Assembly (NCBI RefSeq): GCF_016919165.1
Contig: NZ_JAFFPS010000032.1
Location: forward strand, 1 to 23,467
Direction: 5' to 3'
DNA from: Leptospira chreensis
GTDB taxonomy: Bacteria; Spirochaetota; Leptospiria; Leptospirales; Leptospiraceae
DNA: 23,467 nt
Part shown: positions 7,174 to 13,597 of the stretch, in pieces
Numbering within the stretch: position 1 is the first letter of the stretch
How the letters are laid out: the number at the start of each line of letters is the position of its first letter
Notes under the pieces: generated by a model
What the model saw: only the letters and a program-made list of their open reading frames with translations
Database searches by the model: none
Told to the model about the DNA's origin: nothing
Program-made: the position numbers and the translations under genes

Positions 7174-8382
7174 GTGTCTGTAGAAGAAATCAAAGTTGTA
7201 AATTATTCCAAGGGTGCTGCCATCGTAGTGCAGAACTCCATCAATACAGGAAACTTTTTCATTGTTAGGTCTGGCCGAGTTTCGGTGGATTCCGAACACA
7301 TTGTGGTAGATCATGAACTTGCTTATTATGAAGCAGGGGATAGTTTTGGACTTGTATCTGCCCTCACCGAACATCGATTTTTGGTGACTTTGTTTGCCGA
7401 TACGGATGTGGAACTGGTTCAAATTCCCATCCGACTTCTAGGGTCATATCTTAAAGAAAGAAAAGAACTCGCGATGAAGATTTTGGGTCTTTATTCTAGA
7501 GAACTCAGAACCCTGCAAAAACACCTTTCCAAAGCCAACAAACCTGCAGACAGAGATTACCATCCCGAACGATTGGTTCAAAATGCGAGGACGTATTTGT
7601 CTTGGCAAAAACCAAATTTAGCGGCTTATTCCTTACAAACTTTTTTAAATTGGTCAAAAGAAAATAACTCTACAGATAACCTAACAGAAGCTACAGACCT
7701 TCTCCGGGCCATTGGTTCTAATTACAAACCTTATGTTTGGGATGGAATGCAAGGCAATGTAGAAGCCGGTGAAATTCTTTTTGTCGAAAGTGAAAAAAAC
7801 AACGAAATCTATGTTGTGTTAGAAGGGAACGTCAAACTATTCGGAATTGTTCGTGGTTATGAATATGTCATCGATGTTCTCGGGCCTGGAGAAATTTTCG
7901 GAGAGATGTCACTTATTGATAATGCACCGAGGATGGCTTCTGCCATTACCGAAACCAAAAGTAAAATCCTGCGAGTGACAGCAGAAAATTTATTTGAATC
8001 CGTTGGGCCTTCTTTATTACAAAAAATCTTCGAAAGTATTGCGAGAAGAATTTGGTTTTCGCACCAACGTCTCGTGATTCTGCGATTGAAAACTCCCGTG
8101 ATCCGACTTTATGCATATTTGTACAATTCCATTCGTGATCAAGACATTCGATTGGGTCGAAATTTGGATGAGAGTCTTGCCAATGCTCATACCATTTACA
8201 TCCAGATAGAAGAACTTTGTAATATGTGCGGAATCATCAAGGTCAAACAAGATACCATCCAAGAGTTTCTAAGTGATACCAACCTAGTCATCGAACCCAA
8301 CCGCATTACGATAAAAAGTCGCAAACGTTTGGAGGAAAAATTGGGGCATTATAAATCAAAAGAAGGGCAGATTGTTGCCTAA
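7174..8382 (+). CDS. Crp/Fnr-like regulator with two cyclic-nucleotide-binding domains
   Basis: This 402-residue cytoplasmic protein starts at GTG; nothing upstream in frame fits better. Residues about 8-120 resemble a first cNMP-binding barrel whose phosphate cassette is degenerate (FGLVSALTEHRFLV). Residues about 190-300 form a second with a canonical cassette, FGEMSLIDNAPRMASA (Glu244 and Arg253 are the key pair). The C-terminus (about 310-395) contains IEELCNMCGIIKVKQDTIQ followed by a wing-like segment and fits a Crp-type winged helix weakly. It probably binds cAMP or c-di-nucleotide through domain 2 and then DNA. It lies 47 bases after eboF in the same direction, so it could read through from or regulate the ebo operon; that link is inference. 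Confidence 0.8.
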   Translation: MSVEEIKVVNYSKGAAIVVQNSINTGNFFIVRSGRVSVDSEHIVVDHELAYYEAGDSFGLVSALTEHRFLVTLFADTDVELVQIPIRLLGSYLKERKELAMKILGLYSRELRTLQKHLSKANKPADRDYHPERLVQNARTYLSWQKPNLAAYSLQTFLNWSKENNSTDNLTEATDLLRAIGSNYKPYVWDGMQGNVEAGEILFVESEKNNEIYVVLEGNVKLFGIVRGYEYVIDVLGPGEIFGEMSLIDNAPRMASAITETKSKILRVTAENLFESVGPSLLQKIFESIARRIWFSHQRLVILRLKTPVIRLYAYLYNSIRDQDIRLGRNLDESLANAHTIYIQIEELCNMCGIIKVKQDTIQEFLSDTNLVIEPNRITIKSRKRLEEKLGHYKSKEGQIVA

Positions 8383-8542
8383 ATCATCAAAAGGTTTTGT
8401 AGCCACCGGGGGAACAAAGTTCGGTCGCAACCAAAATTTGCCTAATTTGGCATTTAGATAGTAACCGGGACAGGGTTTGGGTTCGGCCCAGATGTTGTCA
8501 TTTTTCTGTCCCAGTAAAAATTGTAATGATTTTTTCTATCAT
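8356..8542 (-). pseudogene. Possible frameshifted or slippage-dependent small gene (61 codons if corrected)
   Basis: A minus-strand frame is open from 8535 to a TGA at 8358-8356, giving 59 codons of very protein-like composition: it includes DNIWAEPKPCPGYYLNAKLG and then FWLRPNFVPPVATKPFDDLG. It has no ATG, GTG or TTG of its own. An ATG at 8542-8540 in the neighbouring frame reads Met-Ile-Glu-Lys and then enters an A6 run (T8530-8535 on plus). Removing one A joins the two frames into an uninterrupted 61-residue protein. It fills the gap between the cNMP regulator, which it overlaps by 27 bases, and DoxX. No ribosome site is seen. It may be a decayed gene, a homopolymer error, a slippage gene or chance; I do not recognise the family. 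Confidence 0.35.
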
Positions 8543-8559
8543 TGTGTTCTAGTTCGGTG

Positions 8560-8952
8560 ATGAAAAAATTTCTCGTGTACGCTCTCGGGGCATTCTATAT
8601 CATTGCGGGAACTAATCATTTCCTCTCTCCTGATTTCTATTTAGAAATCATGCCTGATTACCTGCCGTTCCAGGAATTTTTAAACGTAACGAGTGGGCTT
8701 GCGGAAATTACATTGGGTGCTCTTGTTCTTTATGAGCCCATGCGAAAGATGATTTGTTTTGCGATCATCCTCCTTCTGCTTGCAATCTATCCAGCTAACA
8801 TCAATATGTTGCTTACGGCCTTAGACGGAAAGGATTATGGTTACCCGATTTGGGCATTATATGCACGATTGCCAGTGCAGTTTTTGTTTATCTATTGGGC
8901 TTGGTATGTTCGGAATTATAAAGAGTCGGAAGAGCCTGATTATCAGAAATAG
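8560..8952 (+). CDS. DoxX-like small integral membrane protein
   Basis: This protein of about 130 residues has four hydrophobic helices. Its N-terminal block IIAGTNHFLSPDFYLEIMPDYLP and later IYPANINMLL are typical of the DoxX-like membrane family, whose members have been tied loosely to redox or thiol stress and quinone chemistry. The exact role is unknown. I place the start at the ATG at 8560, because the hydrophobic N-terminus follows at once. Upstream in-frame TTG (8542) and GTG (8557) would add a few polar residues. No strong ribosome site is visible. It is followed 62 bases later by a small winged-helix gene in the same direction. Confidence 0.8.
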   Translation: MKKFLVYALGAFYIIAGTNHFLSPDFYLEIMPDYLPFQEFLNVTSGLAEITLGALVLYEPMRKMICFAIILLLLAIYPANINMLLTALDGKDYGYPIWALYARLPVQFLFIYWAWYVRNYKESEEPDYQK

Positions 8953-8975
8953 AATCGGAATTAAGGCGTTGATCC

Positions 8976-8981
8976 TATAAT
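8976..8981 (+). promoter_or_regulatory. Perfect -10 hexamer ahead of the winged-helix gene
   Basis: TATAAT occurs exactly once in the 62-base gap between the DoxX-like gene and the winged-helix gene. It would start transcription about 27 bases before the ATG at 9015. No good -35 hexamer is found 16-18 bases upstream, so the call rests on the -10 alone. Confidence 0.25.
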
Positions 8982-9014
8982 TCCTAGTTCTAGTTTAGAT
9001 TTTTGATACAAAGA

Positions 9015-9329
9015 ATGATAAAAGAGCAAAAAAGCAAACCCTTAGAAAATTCCAAGAAAGGTGGGCAGTGGACCTTTCTTTCCAATCATGCACATGTTTT
9101 GATTTGTCTGAGTAAAGATCCAGAGATGCGATTGAAAGATGTAGCCTTACTTGTTGGCATTACGGAAAGAGCGGTTCAGGCCATTGTTAAAGATTTGGTC
9201 GACGCGCAGATTTTAGAAAAGAGTAAAGATGGGCGTAGGAACCAATACCTCATCCAAACGGAACAAAAGTTACGGCATCCTTTGGAAGCGAGTCACTCCA
9301 TTTCAGAATTACTGCGACTCGGGAAGTAA
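9015..9329 (+). CDS. Small winged helix-turn-helix (MarR-like) regulator
   Basis: This 104-residue protein is little more than a DNA-binding domain. After a lysine-rich lead come WTFLSNHAHVLICLSKDPEM and then RLKDVALLVGITERAVQAIVKDL, a clear helix-turn-helix. An Asp-Gly-Arg-Arg-Asn-Gln-Tyr wing and a C-terminal RHPLEASHSISELLRL helix follow. Very similar arrangements (SNHAHVL...ITERA...RRNxY...RHPLE) recur in small MarR/ArsR-type regulators of other bacteria. No ligand domain or cysteine sensor is visible. I chose the ATG at 9015; a TTG at 9003 would add four residues. The target is unknown; the neighbouring DoxX-like gene is the obvious candidate. It converges on the reductase gene, with 7 bases between stops. 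Confidence 0.8.
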   Translation: MIKEQKSKPLENSKKGGQWTFLSNHAHVLICLSKDPEMRLKDVALLVGITERAVQAIVKDLVDAQILEKSKDGRRNQYLIQTEQKLRHPLEASHSISELLRLGK

Positions 9330-9336
9330 CCAAAAA

Positions 9337-10326
9337 TTAAAGTTTGGGTACCAAAGCCCCTTCCGATTCTTTCACTTTAGTTACAATCCATTCATTTTTA
9401 GGCACTGGGATCTGGAGTGCTTTTGCCATTTTCACAACTTCTCCATTGATAAAATCAATTTCAGTTTTTCGTCCATGATCTAAATCTTGAACCATAGAAG
9501 TGCGGATTCGGAAGTATTTCAAACCAAGAACGATAAGGATCAAATGACGAATCCAACCGGGTAAAGCTCCCAACCCATCACCTAATTTTTGAATGGGAAA
9601 AGATCCAGGAACCACTAGTTCTTTAATGTGTAATCCATTGATTAATCGTTTAATTTCTGTTAATGTTTCTAAGGCTTCTCGTCTAGAATTTCTATTTAGG
9701 AAAAGTCCCCCTAAACTCACTTGTTTGGAGGCAGCGAGCCCATTGATGATGGAGTTGATGGCTAGTTTATGCCAGCGGTATCCGATCAGTTGGTCTGTTA
9801 GAACCACTGGTAGGAAAGGTGGTAAGATTTTTTCCCAAATGGGATTTGGCTTTGTTCCGGAAGCATCACCTAGGATGAGACTTCCTACGTTCGACTGGTA
9901 ATAGGTTCCATCGAGGAGTGTTTGGGTATTCCATCCCACAACCCCACCGAGAATTTGATTTTGATACGATTCAAAATGAGATTCGGGAATTCCGTTTTGA
10001 ATTAAGATCCATTTTCCATTGGGTCCGAGTAAAGGTTTTGTTTCTTCTAAATATTCCCTTATATTTTGATTTTTACATCCAATCAAAATATAATCAAACT
10101 TTCTTTTGTTTTCTTGAATCCTTGTTAGATGGTCTTTTAAGTCTATACTTACTTTTTTTCCATTAGGCCCTTGGAACTGAATGGGAGATGCACTTAAAGA
10201 TTGGAATCTGTTTTCATTACGACAAAGGATTTGAAAGGGAACTTCATTTTGGTGGAGTGCATGGATGATGGTAACTGTTACGGAACCAATCCCACTAATC
10301 GCAATGGAAGGATACGTTTCTGACAT
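9337..10326 (-). CDS. Ketopantoate reductase-like protein (ApbA/PanE family)
   Basis: This 329-residue protein has the usual length and two-domain layout of 2-dehydropantoate 2-reductases, which reduce ketopantoate to pantoate with NADPH in pantothenate synthesis. The N-terminal Rossmann motif is ISGIGSVTV (residues 10-18), a GxGxxT variant of the usual GxGAxG. Catalytic-type residues line up: Asn111 in IQNGIP, Lys187 and Asn191 in HKLAINSIIN, and a late acidic block GRKTEIDFINGEVV. The altered glycine loop and the generic nature of the family mean it may act on another 2-keto acid, so I give no symbol. It is monocistronic, converging with the winged-helix gene and divergent from the lipoprotein gene. 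Confidence 0.8.
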   Translation of the reverse strand: MSETYPSIAISGIGSVTVTIIHALHQNEVPFQILCRNENRFQSLSASPIQFQGPNGKKVSIDLKDHLTRIQENKRKFDYILIGCKNQNIREYLEETKPLLGPNGKWILIQNGIPESHFESYQNQILGGVVGWNTQTLLDGTYYQSNVGSLILGDASGTKPNPIWEKILPPFLPVVLTDQLIGYRWHKLAINSIINGLAASKQVSLGGLFLNRNSRREALETLTEIKRLINGLHIKELVVPGSFPIQKLGDGLGALPGWIRHLILIVLGLKYFRIRTSMVQDLDHGRKTEIDFINGEVVKMAKALQIPVPKNEWIVTKVKESEGALVPKL

Positions 10327-10374
10327 ATGTCAAAAAACTGTAACCTTTTCTTTTTAAAAATCTTCTCTTTTTTC

Positions 10375-10402
10375 TTGACGTTTGTTTGTTTGCGGATAAA
10401 AA
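10375..10402 (+). promoter_or_regulatory. Promoter of the small lipoprotein gene
   Basis: TTGACG at 10375-10380, a 16-bp spacer and TAAAAA at 10397-10402 form a good sigma-70-type promoter 30 bases before the lipoprotein start codon. It is preceded by an AT-rich stretch that could serve as an UP-like element. Confidence 0.5.
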
Positions 10403-10404
10403 AC

Positions 10405-10422
10405 TTTAGGTTGTAACCTAAA
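10405..10422 (+). promoter_or_regulatory. 18-bp operator-like palindrome at the lipoprotein transcription start
   Basis: TTTAGGTTGTAACCTAAA has two 8-base arms around a GT centre, with every arm base paired. It begins two bases after the -10 hexamer, so it spans the expected transcription start and runs up to the AAGGGGG ribosome site at 10421-10427. A matching half-site TGTAACCT recurs upstream at 10339-10346. It fits a repressor operator; a 5'-UTR hairpin that masks the ribosome site is the alternative. Confidence 0.45.
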
Positions 10423-10431
10423 GGGGGCGTT

Positions 10432-10803
10432 ATGAAAAAGTTTTTCATTCGAACTTTTGTATTCCTGTTAGTTGGAACTTTCTTTGGAAACTGTATTTAT
10501 ACAGAACTACGATCACCGGGTCTTGCCGCGAATATGACTCAGTATGTGATGACATCAGAGGATTACCAAATCCTTGGACCTGTCGAAACCCAAGGGGAAT
10601 TTGTATCTTGGTTTTTACTGGTAGTCACAGGAGAAACGGGTTATAGCGAACTTTTAAAACAAGCTCGCGAAAAAGGTGGGGATGATATCATCAACTACCG
10701 ATTTGAGGTTCGCCAAAAGAGTATTCTACTCATTGTTTGGAACCGAGTGATCTGGAACGCTTCTGCGATCGCCATCAAGTATAAAGATAAAATTAAAAAG
10801 TAA
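10432..10803 (+). CDS. Small lipoprotein, TRL/YbjQ-like
   Basis: This 123-residue protein has a type II signal peptide: MKKFFIRTF, a hydrophobic core, then FFGNC with the lipidated cysteine at residue 21, a loose spirochaetal lipobox. The mature part contains YSELLKQAREKGGDDIINYRF followed by a hydrophobic strand region and NASAIAIKYKDK. This resembles the TRL-like lipoproteins common in Leptospira and, more distantly, the YbjQ fold (a Gly-Ala-Asp-Asp-ile-ile-Asn pattern). The function is unknown. A strong ribosome site (10421-10427) and a clear promoter with a palindromic operator suggest a regulated, well-expressed single gene. Three hairpins follow before perR. Confidence 0.7.
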   Translation: MKKFFIRTFVFLLVGTFFGNCIYTELRSPGLAANMTQYVMTSEDYQILGPVETQGEFVSWFLLVVTGETGYSELLKQAREKGGDDIINYRFEVRQKSILLIVWNRVIWNASAIAIKYKDKIKK

Positions 10804-10820
10804 AGAGAGGATCTCTCTTT
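10802..10820 (+). terminator. Hairpin after the lipoprotein gene, possible terminator
   Basis: AAAGAGAG / CTCTCTTT form an 8-bp stem with a GAT loop starting inside the lipoprotein stop codon. The 3' arm ends in three T bases, but no longer U-tract follows, so termination would be modest. Confidence 0.4.
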
Positions 10821-10832
10821 GTATCGTTAACA

Positions 10833-10883
10833 CCATCTCACAGTATAGAGATGGAACTTGGAGGGAGTTTATTTCCCTCTAAG
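10833..10883 (-). terminator. Two hairpins at the perR 3' end, possible terminator
   Basis: A 10-bp stem with one wobble pair, CTTGGAGGGA (10857-10866) / TCCCTCTAAG (10874-10883), spans the perR stop codon. A second stem, CCATCTC / GAGATGG (10833-10854), lies just beyond it. Neither has a convincing U-tract on the perR strand. Confidence 0.35.
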
Positions 10884-11297
10884 TGTAATGACTAGTTTGG
10901 CGTTATCTAGTTTTTTTCCTGTCTTCTTAAAGTAACTTTCTCTTAGTTCCTCTAGAACTTTTGTTTCTAGTTCTTCATTCATTTCCACATCAGTAATCTC
11001 GCCTGTCTCTTCATTCAGAGCGTGATGGTGGGGGCCAATGTTCGAATCAAAATGAGTCACACCATTTTTTAATTCCAAAGTCCCAAGCATTCCCTTTTCC
11101 GCAAAGAGTTTGAGGTTATTAAAAATGGTCGCCCTTGATGCATGAGGGAAGTGCGAATTGACCAAGTGAAATACTTCTTCCGCAAAGAGGTGTTGGTGGC
11201 GTTCCAAAAGTAAGTGCGCCATTTCCAATCTTTGTGAAGTCGGTCGGATCCCGTGGGATTCGAGGAGTTCCTTGGTTTTTTGGTAACTTAAGTCCAT
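10869..11297 (-). CDS. perR: Fur-family peroxide-responsive repressor PerR
   Basis: This 142-residue Fur-family regulator has an N-terminal winged helix with recognition segment HASRATIFNNLKLF (52-65) and a C-terminal dimerisation domain. The regulatory metal set matches Bacillus PerR with an offset of one: His36, Asp84, His90, His92 and Asp103. The aspartate in the last position is the PerR rather than Fur choice. Metal-catalysed oxidation of His36 and His90 would be the sensing event. The protein has no cysteine, so the usual Cys4 structural zinc site is absent, as reported for Leptospira interrogans PerR. An AAGGAG ribosome site lies 14 bases upstream. It is divergent from ank-katA, with which it shares two PerR boxes, so autoregulation and katA repression are likely. 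Confidence 0.93.
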   Translation of the reverse strand: MDLSYQKTKELLESHGIRPTSQRLEMAHLLLERHQHLFAEEVFHLVNSHFPHASRATIFNNLKLFAEKGMLGTLELKNGVTHFDSNIGPHHHALNEETGEITDVEMNEELETKVLEELRESYFKKTGKKLDNAKLVITLRGK

Positions 11298-11337
11298 CTC
11301 AGTTTCACGTTCTCCTTGTGCTTTTTTTTGTCAATAA

Positions 11338-11352
11338 TTAGACTAAGTCTAA
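11338..11352. promoter_or_regulatory. PerR box 1
   Basis: TTAGACTAAGTCTAA is a perfect 7-1-7 inverted repeat of the Fur/PerR type. It lies 40 bases upstream of the perR start codon and about 87 bases before ank, which suits autoregulation. Its centre is 44 bp, about four helical turns, from the centre of box 2. Confidence 0.75.
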
Positions 11353-11367
11353 AAAATCATTTGCTTA

Positions 11368-11410
11368 GATTTAGTATATATTTAGATTAAGTCTAAATAT
11401 ATACTAAATC
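11368..11410. promoter_or_regulatory. PerR box 2 inside a 43-bp near-perfect palindrome
   Basis: The core TTAGATTAAGTCTAA (11382-11396) is a PerR box with one mismatch. The symmetry continues outward to 21-base arms around A11389, with 20 of 21 positions complementary and the remaining pair a T/G wobble. The right arm contains TATACT at 11400-11405, a good -10 for ank-katA, and the left arm contains the mirror TATACT on the minus strand. A further TTAGATT half-site lies at 11365-11371. Repressor bound here would cover the ank-katA promoter. Confidence 0.7.
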
Positions 11411-11439
11411 CCTAGGGGGAAAGCTGGGAGGCTACCGGA

Positions 11440-11988
11440 ATGGATGAAGAAACAGAGAGTAGGGCAAACCAATCCACGGCCTGGACGGAATTCCAGTCCA
11501 CGATCCAAGGACAGGCAGCCGAAAAGGTAACTGCCTTTCGTTTGGCACGGATGGGCGATTTAGCCTCACTTTCCAAGGAAACTCACTTTCCTGCGGCCTT
11601 AGAATGGAAGGATGAGAAGGGGAATTCTCTTTTGATGTTATCTGCTTACCACGGCTGGGAATCCCTCACGGCTTACCTTCTCGAAAAGGGAGCCAGTACT
11701 CGTGACAAAGATCGGTCAGGGAATTCGGTTTTGATGGGTGCTTCCTTTAAAGGTCACCTCGAGATTGTTAGGTTACTTGTGAATTGGGGCGCAGATCCTA
11801 AAGAAAGAAACCCGCAAGGCCTAAGTGCACTGGATTTTGCAACGATGTTTGGCCGGGAGAAGATCGTTTCTTACTTAGAAAGGGTAACCTCCCAACCTCA
11901 ACAAAAGAATTGGAAACTTTGGATCCAATACCTTCGTAAGTCCGCAAAAAATATATTTTTAAAAAATAAGAAGGAGGCTCTAGTATGA
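11440..11988 (+). CDS. Ankyrin-repeat protein upstream of catalase
   Basis: This 182-residue protein has about three ankyrin repeats between residues 65 and 150. Recognisable units are [40 protein letters not shown] and [17 protein letters not shown]. No signal peptide is present, so it should be cytoplasmic; the C-terminus is basic. A GGGAGG ribosome site (11426-11431) precedes the ATG by 8 bases. The last four bases overlap the katA start (ATGA). Ankyrin genes next to catalase occur in other bacteria, and Pseudomonas AnkB is needed for full KatB activity. By analogy this protein may assist catalase folding, haem loading or stability. The ank-katA order opposite perR is the arrangement known from Leptospira. 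Confidence 0.88.
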   Translation: MDEETESRANQSTAWTEFQSTIQGQAAEKVTAFRLARMGDLASLSKETHFPAALEWKDEKGNSLLMLSAYHGWESLTAYLLEKGASTRDKDRSGNSVLMGASFKGHLEIVRLLVNWGADPKERNPQGLSALDFATMFGREKIVSYLERVTSQPQQKNWKLWIQYLRKSAKNIFLKNKKEALV

Positions 11989-13412
11989 GCAATAACCAAC
12001 TAACGACAGCAGGTGGACAGCCTGTATCTAGTAACCAACACAGTGTCACTGCGGGAGAACGTGGTCCCGTCCTCATCCAGGACACCCATTTGATTGAAAA
12101 ACTAGCTCATTTCAATCGGGAGAGAATTCCTGAGCGAGTGGTTCATGCCAAAGGAGCTGGTGCTTTCGGAGTATTTCGCCTAACAAAAGATTTATCGGAT
12201 TACACCATTGCGAAAGTATTCCAAGGAAAGGGAAAAGAAACTCCACTTTTCTTAAGGTTTTCTACTGTTGCTGGTGAAAAAGGTTCCGCAGATACAGAAA
12301 GAGACCCTCGTGGATTTGCCGTGAAGTTCTATACAGAAGATGGGATTTGGGATGTGGTTGGAAACAACACCCCTGTGTTTTTCGAAAGAGATCCATTAAA
12401 ATTCCCTGACTTCATTCATTCTCAAAAAAGAGATCCTGTGACTGGTTATAAAAATCCTGTTCGGATGTGGGACTATTGGGCAAAAGCTCCAGAAGCCATG
12501 CACCAAATCACTATTCTTTTCAGTGATCGTGGGATTCCGGATGGATACCGATTTATGAATGGATATGGTTCCCATACATTCAGTTTTTGGAATCAAAAAT
12601 CAGAACGGTTCTGGGTGAAGTTTCATTTCAAAACAAAACAAGGAATCAAAAACTTATCTCCTGAAAAAGCGGGGGAACTCGCAGGATCAGACCCTGACTA
12701 TGCAACCAGAGATTTGTTCGAAGCCATTCACAAAAAAGAATTTCCGAAATGGAAGGTCTGTATCCAAATCATGCCAGAAAAGGATGCAGAAAATTATAAG
12801 GTAAATCCTTTTGATTTAACGAAAGTTTGGTCTCACAAAGATTATCCACTCATCGAAGTGGGAGAACTTGAGTTGAACCAAAATCCAAAGAACTACTTTT
12901 TTGAAGTAGAACAAGCTGGTTTTAGTCCGAGTAATTTGGTTCCAGGAATTGGTGCCTCCCCAGACAAGATGTTGCAAGGTAGATTGTTTGCCTATCCGGA
13001 CGCTCAAAGATATCGGTTGGGTGGAAACTACCAACTAATTCCTGTCAATCGATCAAAAGCTCAGACAAAGACATATCAAATGGATGGTTATCGGTCAGAA
13101 GAAAATCCTTCTTATGATAACTATGAACCGAACGGATTTTCTGGGCCCATTGAGGATGTGCGAGTGAGTGAACCACCTCTTCGTATTTCTTCTGATGCCG
13201 ATCGTTACAATAGCCATAAAGAGAATGATGATTTTTCTCAAGCAGGTGATTTGTATCGTATGTTAAAACCAGAAGAAAGAGAACGGTTGACTTCTGTCAT
13301 CGCCGGAACCATGAAGGGAATTCCAAAAGATTTGGTGAAAAAGAATGTAGAACACTTTGTCAAATGTGATCCTGAATATGGAAAAAAGATCGGTGAAAAA
13401 GCCGGCTTATAG
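11985..13412 (+). CDS. katA: Monofunctional haem catalase (small-subunit type)
   Basis: This 475-residue enzyme disproportionates hydrogen peroxide to water and oxygen. Its length fits the small-subunit clade; Leptospira papers often call the homologue katE. Active-site residues are present: distal His54 in RVVHAKGAG, Asn127 in VGNNTPVFF and proximal haem-ligand Tyr337 in [14 protein letters not shown]. The substrate-channel blocks [19 protein letters not shown] and [14 protein letters not shown] are intact. No signal peptide is seen. It has an excellent ribosome site, AAGGAGG at 11971-11977, and overlaps ank by four bases. It is likely derepressed with ank by peroxide through PerR. A strong terminator follows 9 bases after the stop. 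Confidence 0.96.
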   Translation: MSNNQLTTAGGQPVSSNQHSVTAGERGPVLIQDTHLIEKLAHFNRERIPERVVHAKGAGAFGVFRLTKDLSDYTIAKVFQGKGKETPLFLRFSTVAGEKGSADTERDPRGFAVKFYTEDGIWDVVGNNTPVFFERDPLKFPDFIHSQKRDPVTGYKNPVRMWDYWAKAPEAMHQITILFSDRGIPDGYRFMNGYGSHTFSFWNQKSERFWVKFHFKTKQGIKNLSPEKAGELAGSDPDYATRDLFEAIHKKEFPKWKVCIQIMPEKDAENYKVNPFDLTKVWSHKDYPLIEVGELELNQNPKNYFFEVEQAGFSPSNLVPGIGASPDKMLQGRLFAYPDAQRYRLGGNYQLIPVNRSKAQTKTYQMDGYRSEENPSYDNYEPNGFSGPIEDVRVSEPPLRISSDADRYNSHKENDDFSQAGDLYRMLKPEERERLTSVIAGTMKGIPKDLVKKNVEHFVKCDPEYGKKIGEKAGL

Positions 13413-13420
13413 CTCGAACC

Positions 13421-13453
13421 ACCCTGTTTATCCAAAGATAAACAGGGTTTTCT
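13421..13453 (+). terminator. Rho-independent terminator of ank-katA
   Basis: ACCCTGTTTATC (13421-13432) pairs perfectly with GATAAACAGGGT (13437-13448) around a CAAA loop, followed by TTTTCT. The 12-bp stem plus T-tract is a textbook intrinsic terminator and isolates katA from the phosphatase operon. Confidence 0.9.
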
Positions 13454-13531
13454 AAGACCACGACATCTAAAAAAATTCTTGCACTTCCTTGGATGTTCTA
13501 TTCAATCCTTCCGGTGTTCTCCGGAGATTCT

Positions 13532-13597
13532 ATGAAACATCTAGATTGGTTATTTTTTCTCCCATGGAATTGGAACTTTCTTTGGATAAATCCATGA
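13532..13597 (+). CDS. Possible Trp-rich leader ORF coupled to the phosphatase gene
   Basis: A 21-codon ORF starts at ATG 13532 with a GGAG ribosome site (13523-13526) five bases upstream. The peptide begins MKHLDWLFFLPW and holds four tryptophans. Its TGA overlaps the ATG of the phosphatase (13594) as ATGA. The downstream ATG has only a weak ribosome site of its own, so translational coupling is plausible. A chance ORF remains possible. Confidence 0.3.
   Translation: MKHLDWLFFLPWNWNFLWINP

Noticed and set aside
8467..8512. Inverted repeat GGGACAG / CTGTCCC with a nested TGGG/CCCA stem, first taken as a terminator or regulatory RNA
   Set aside because: There is no U-tract, the loop is long, and the stretch is better explained as coding sequence on the minus strand.
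10321..10332. Perfect 12-bp palindrome TGACATATGTCA over the reductase start codon
   Set aside because: Palindromes of this length are expected several times in a window this size, and it lies across the start codon without promoter context.
13489..13593. TTG start at 13489 extending the phosphatase by 35 residues
   Set aside because: It would place a charged segment before an otherwise clean signal peptide and has no ribosome site.
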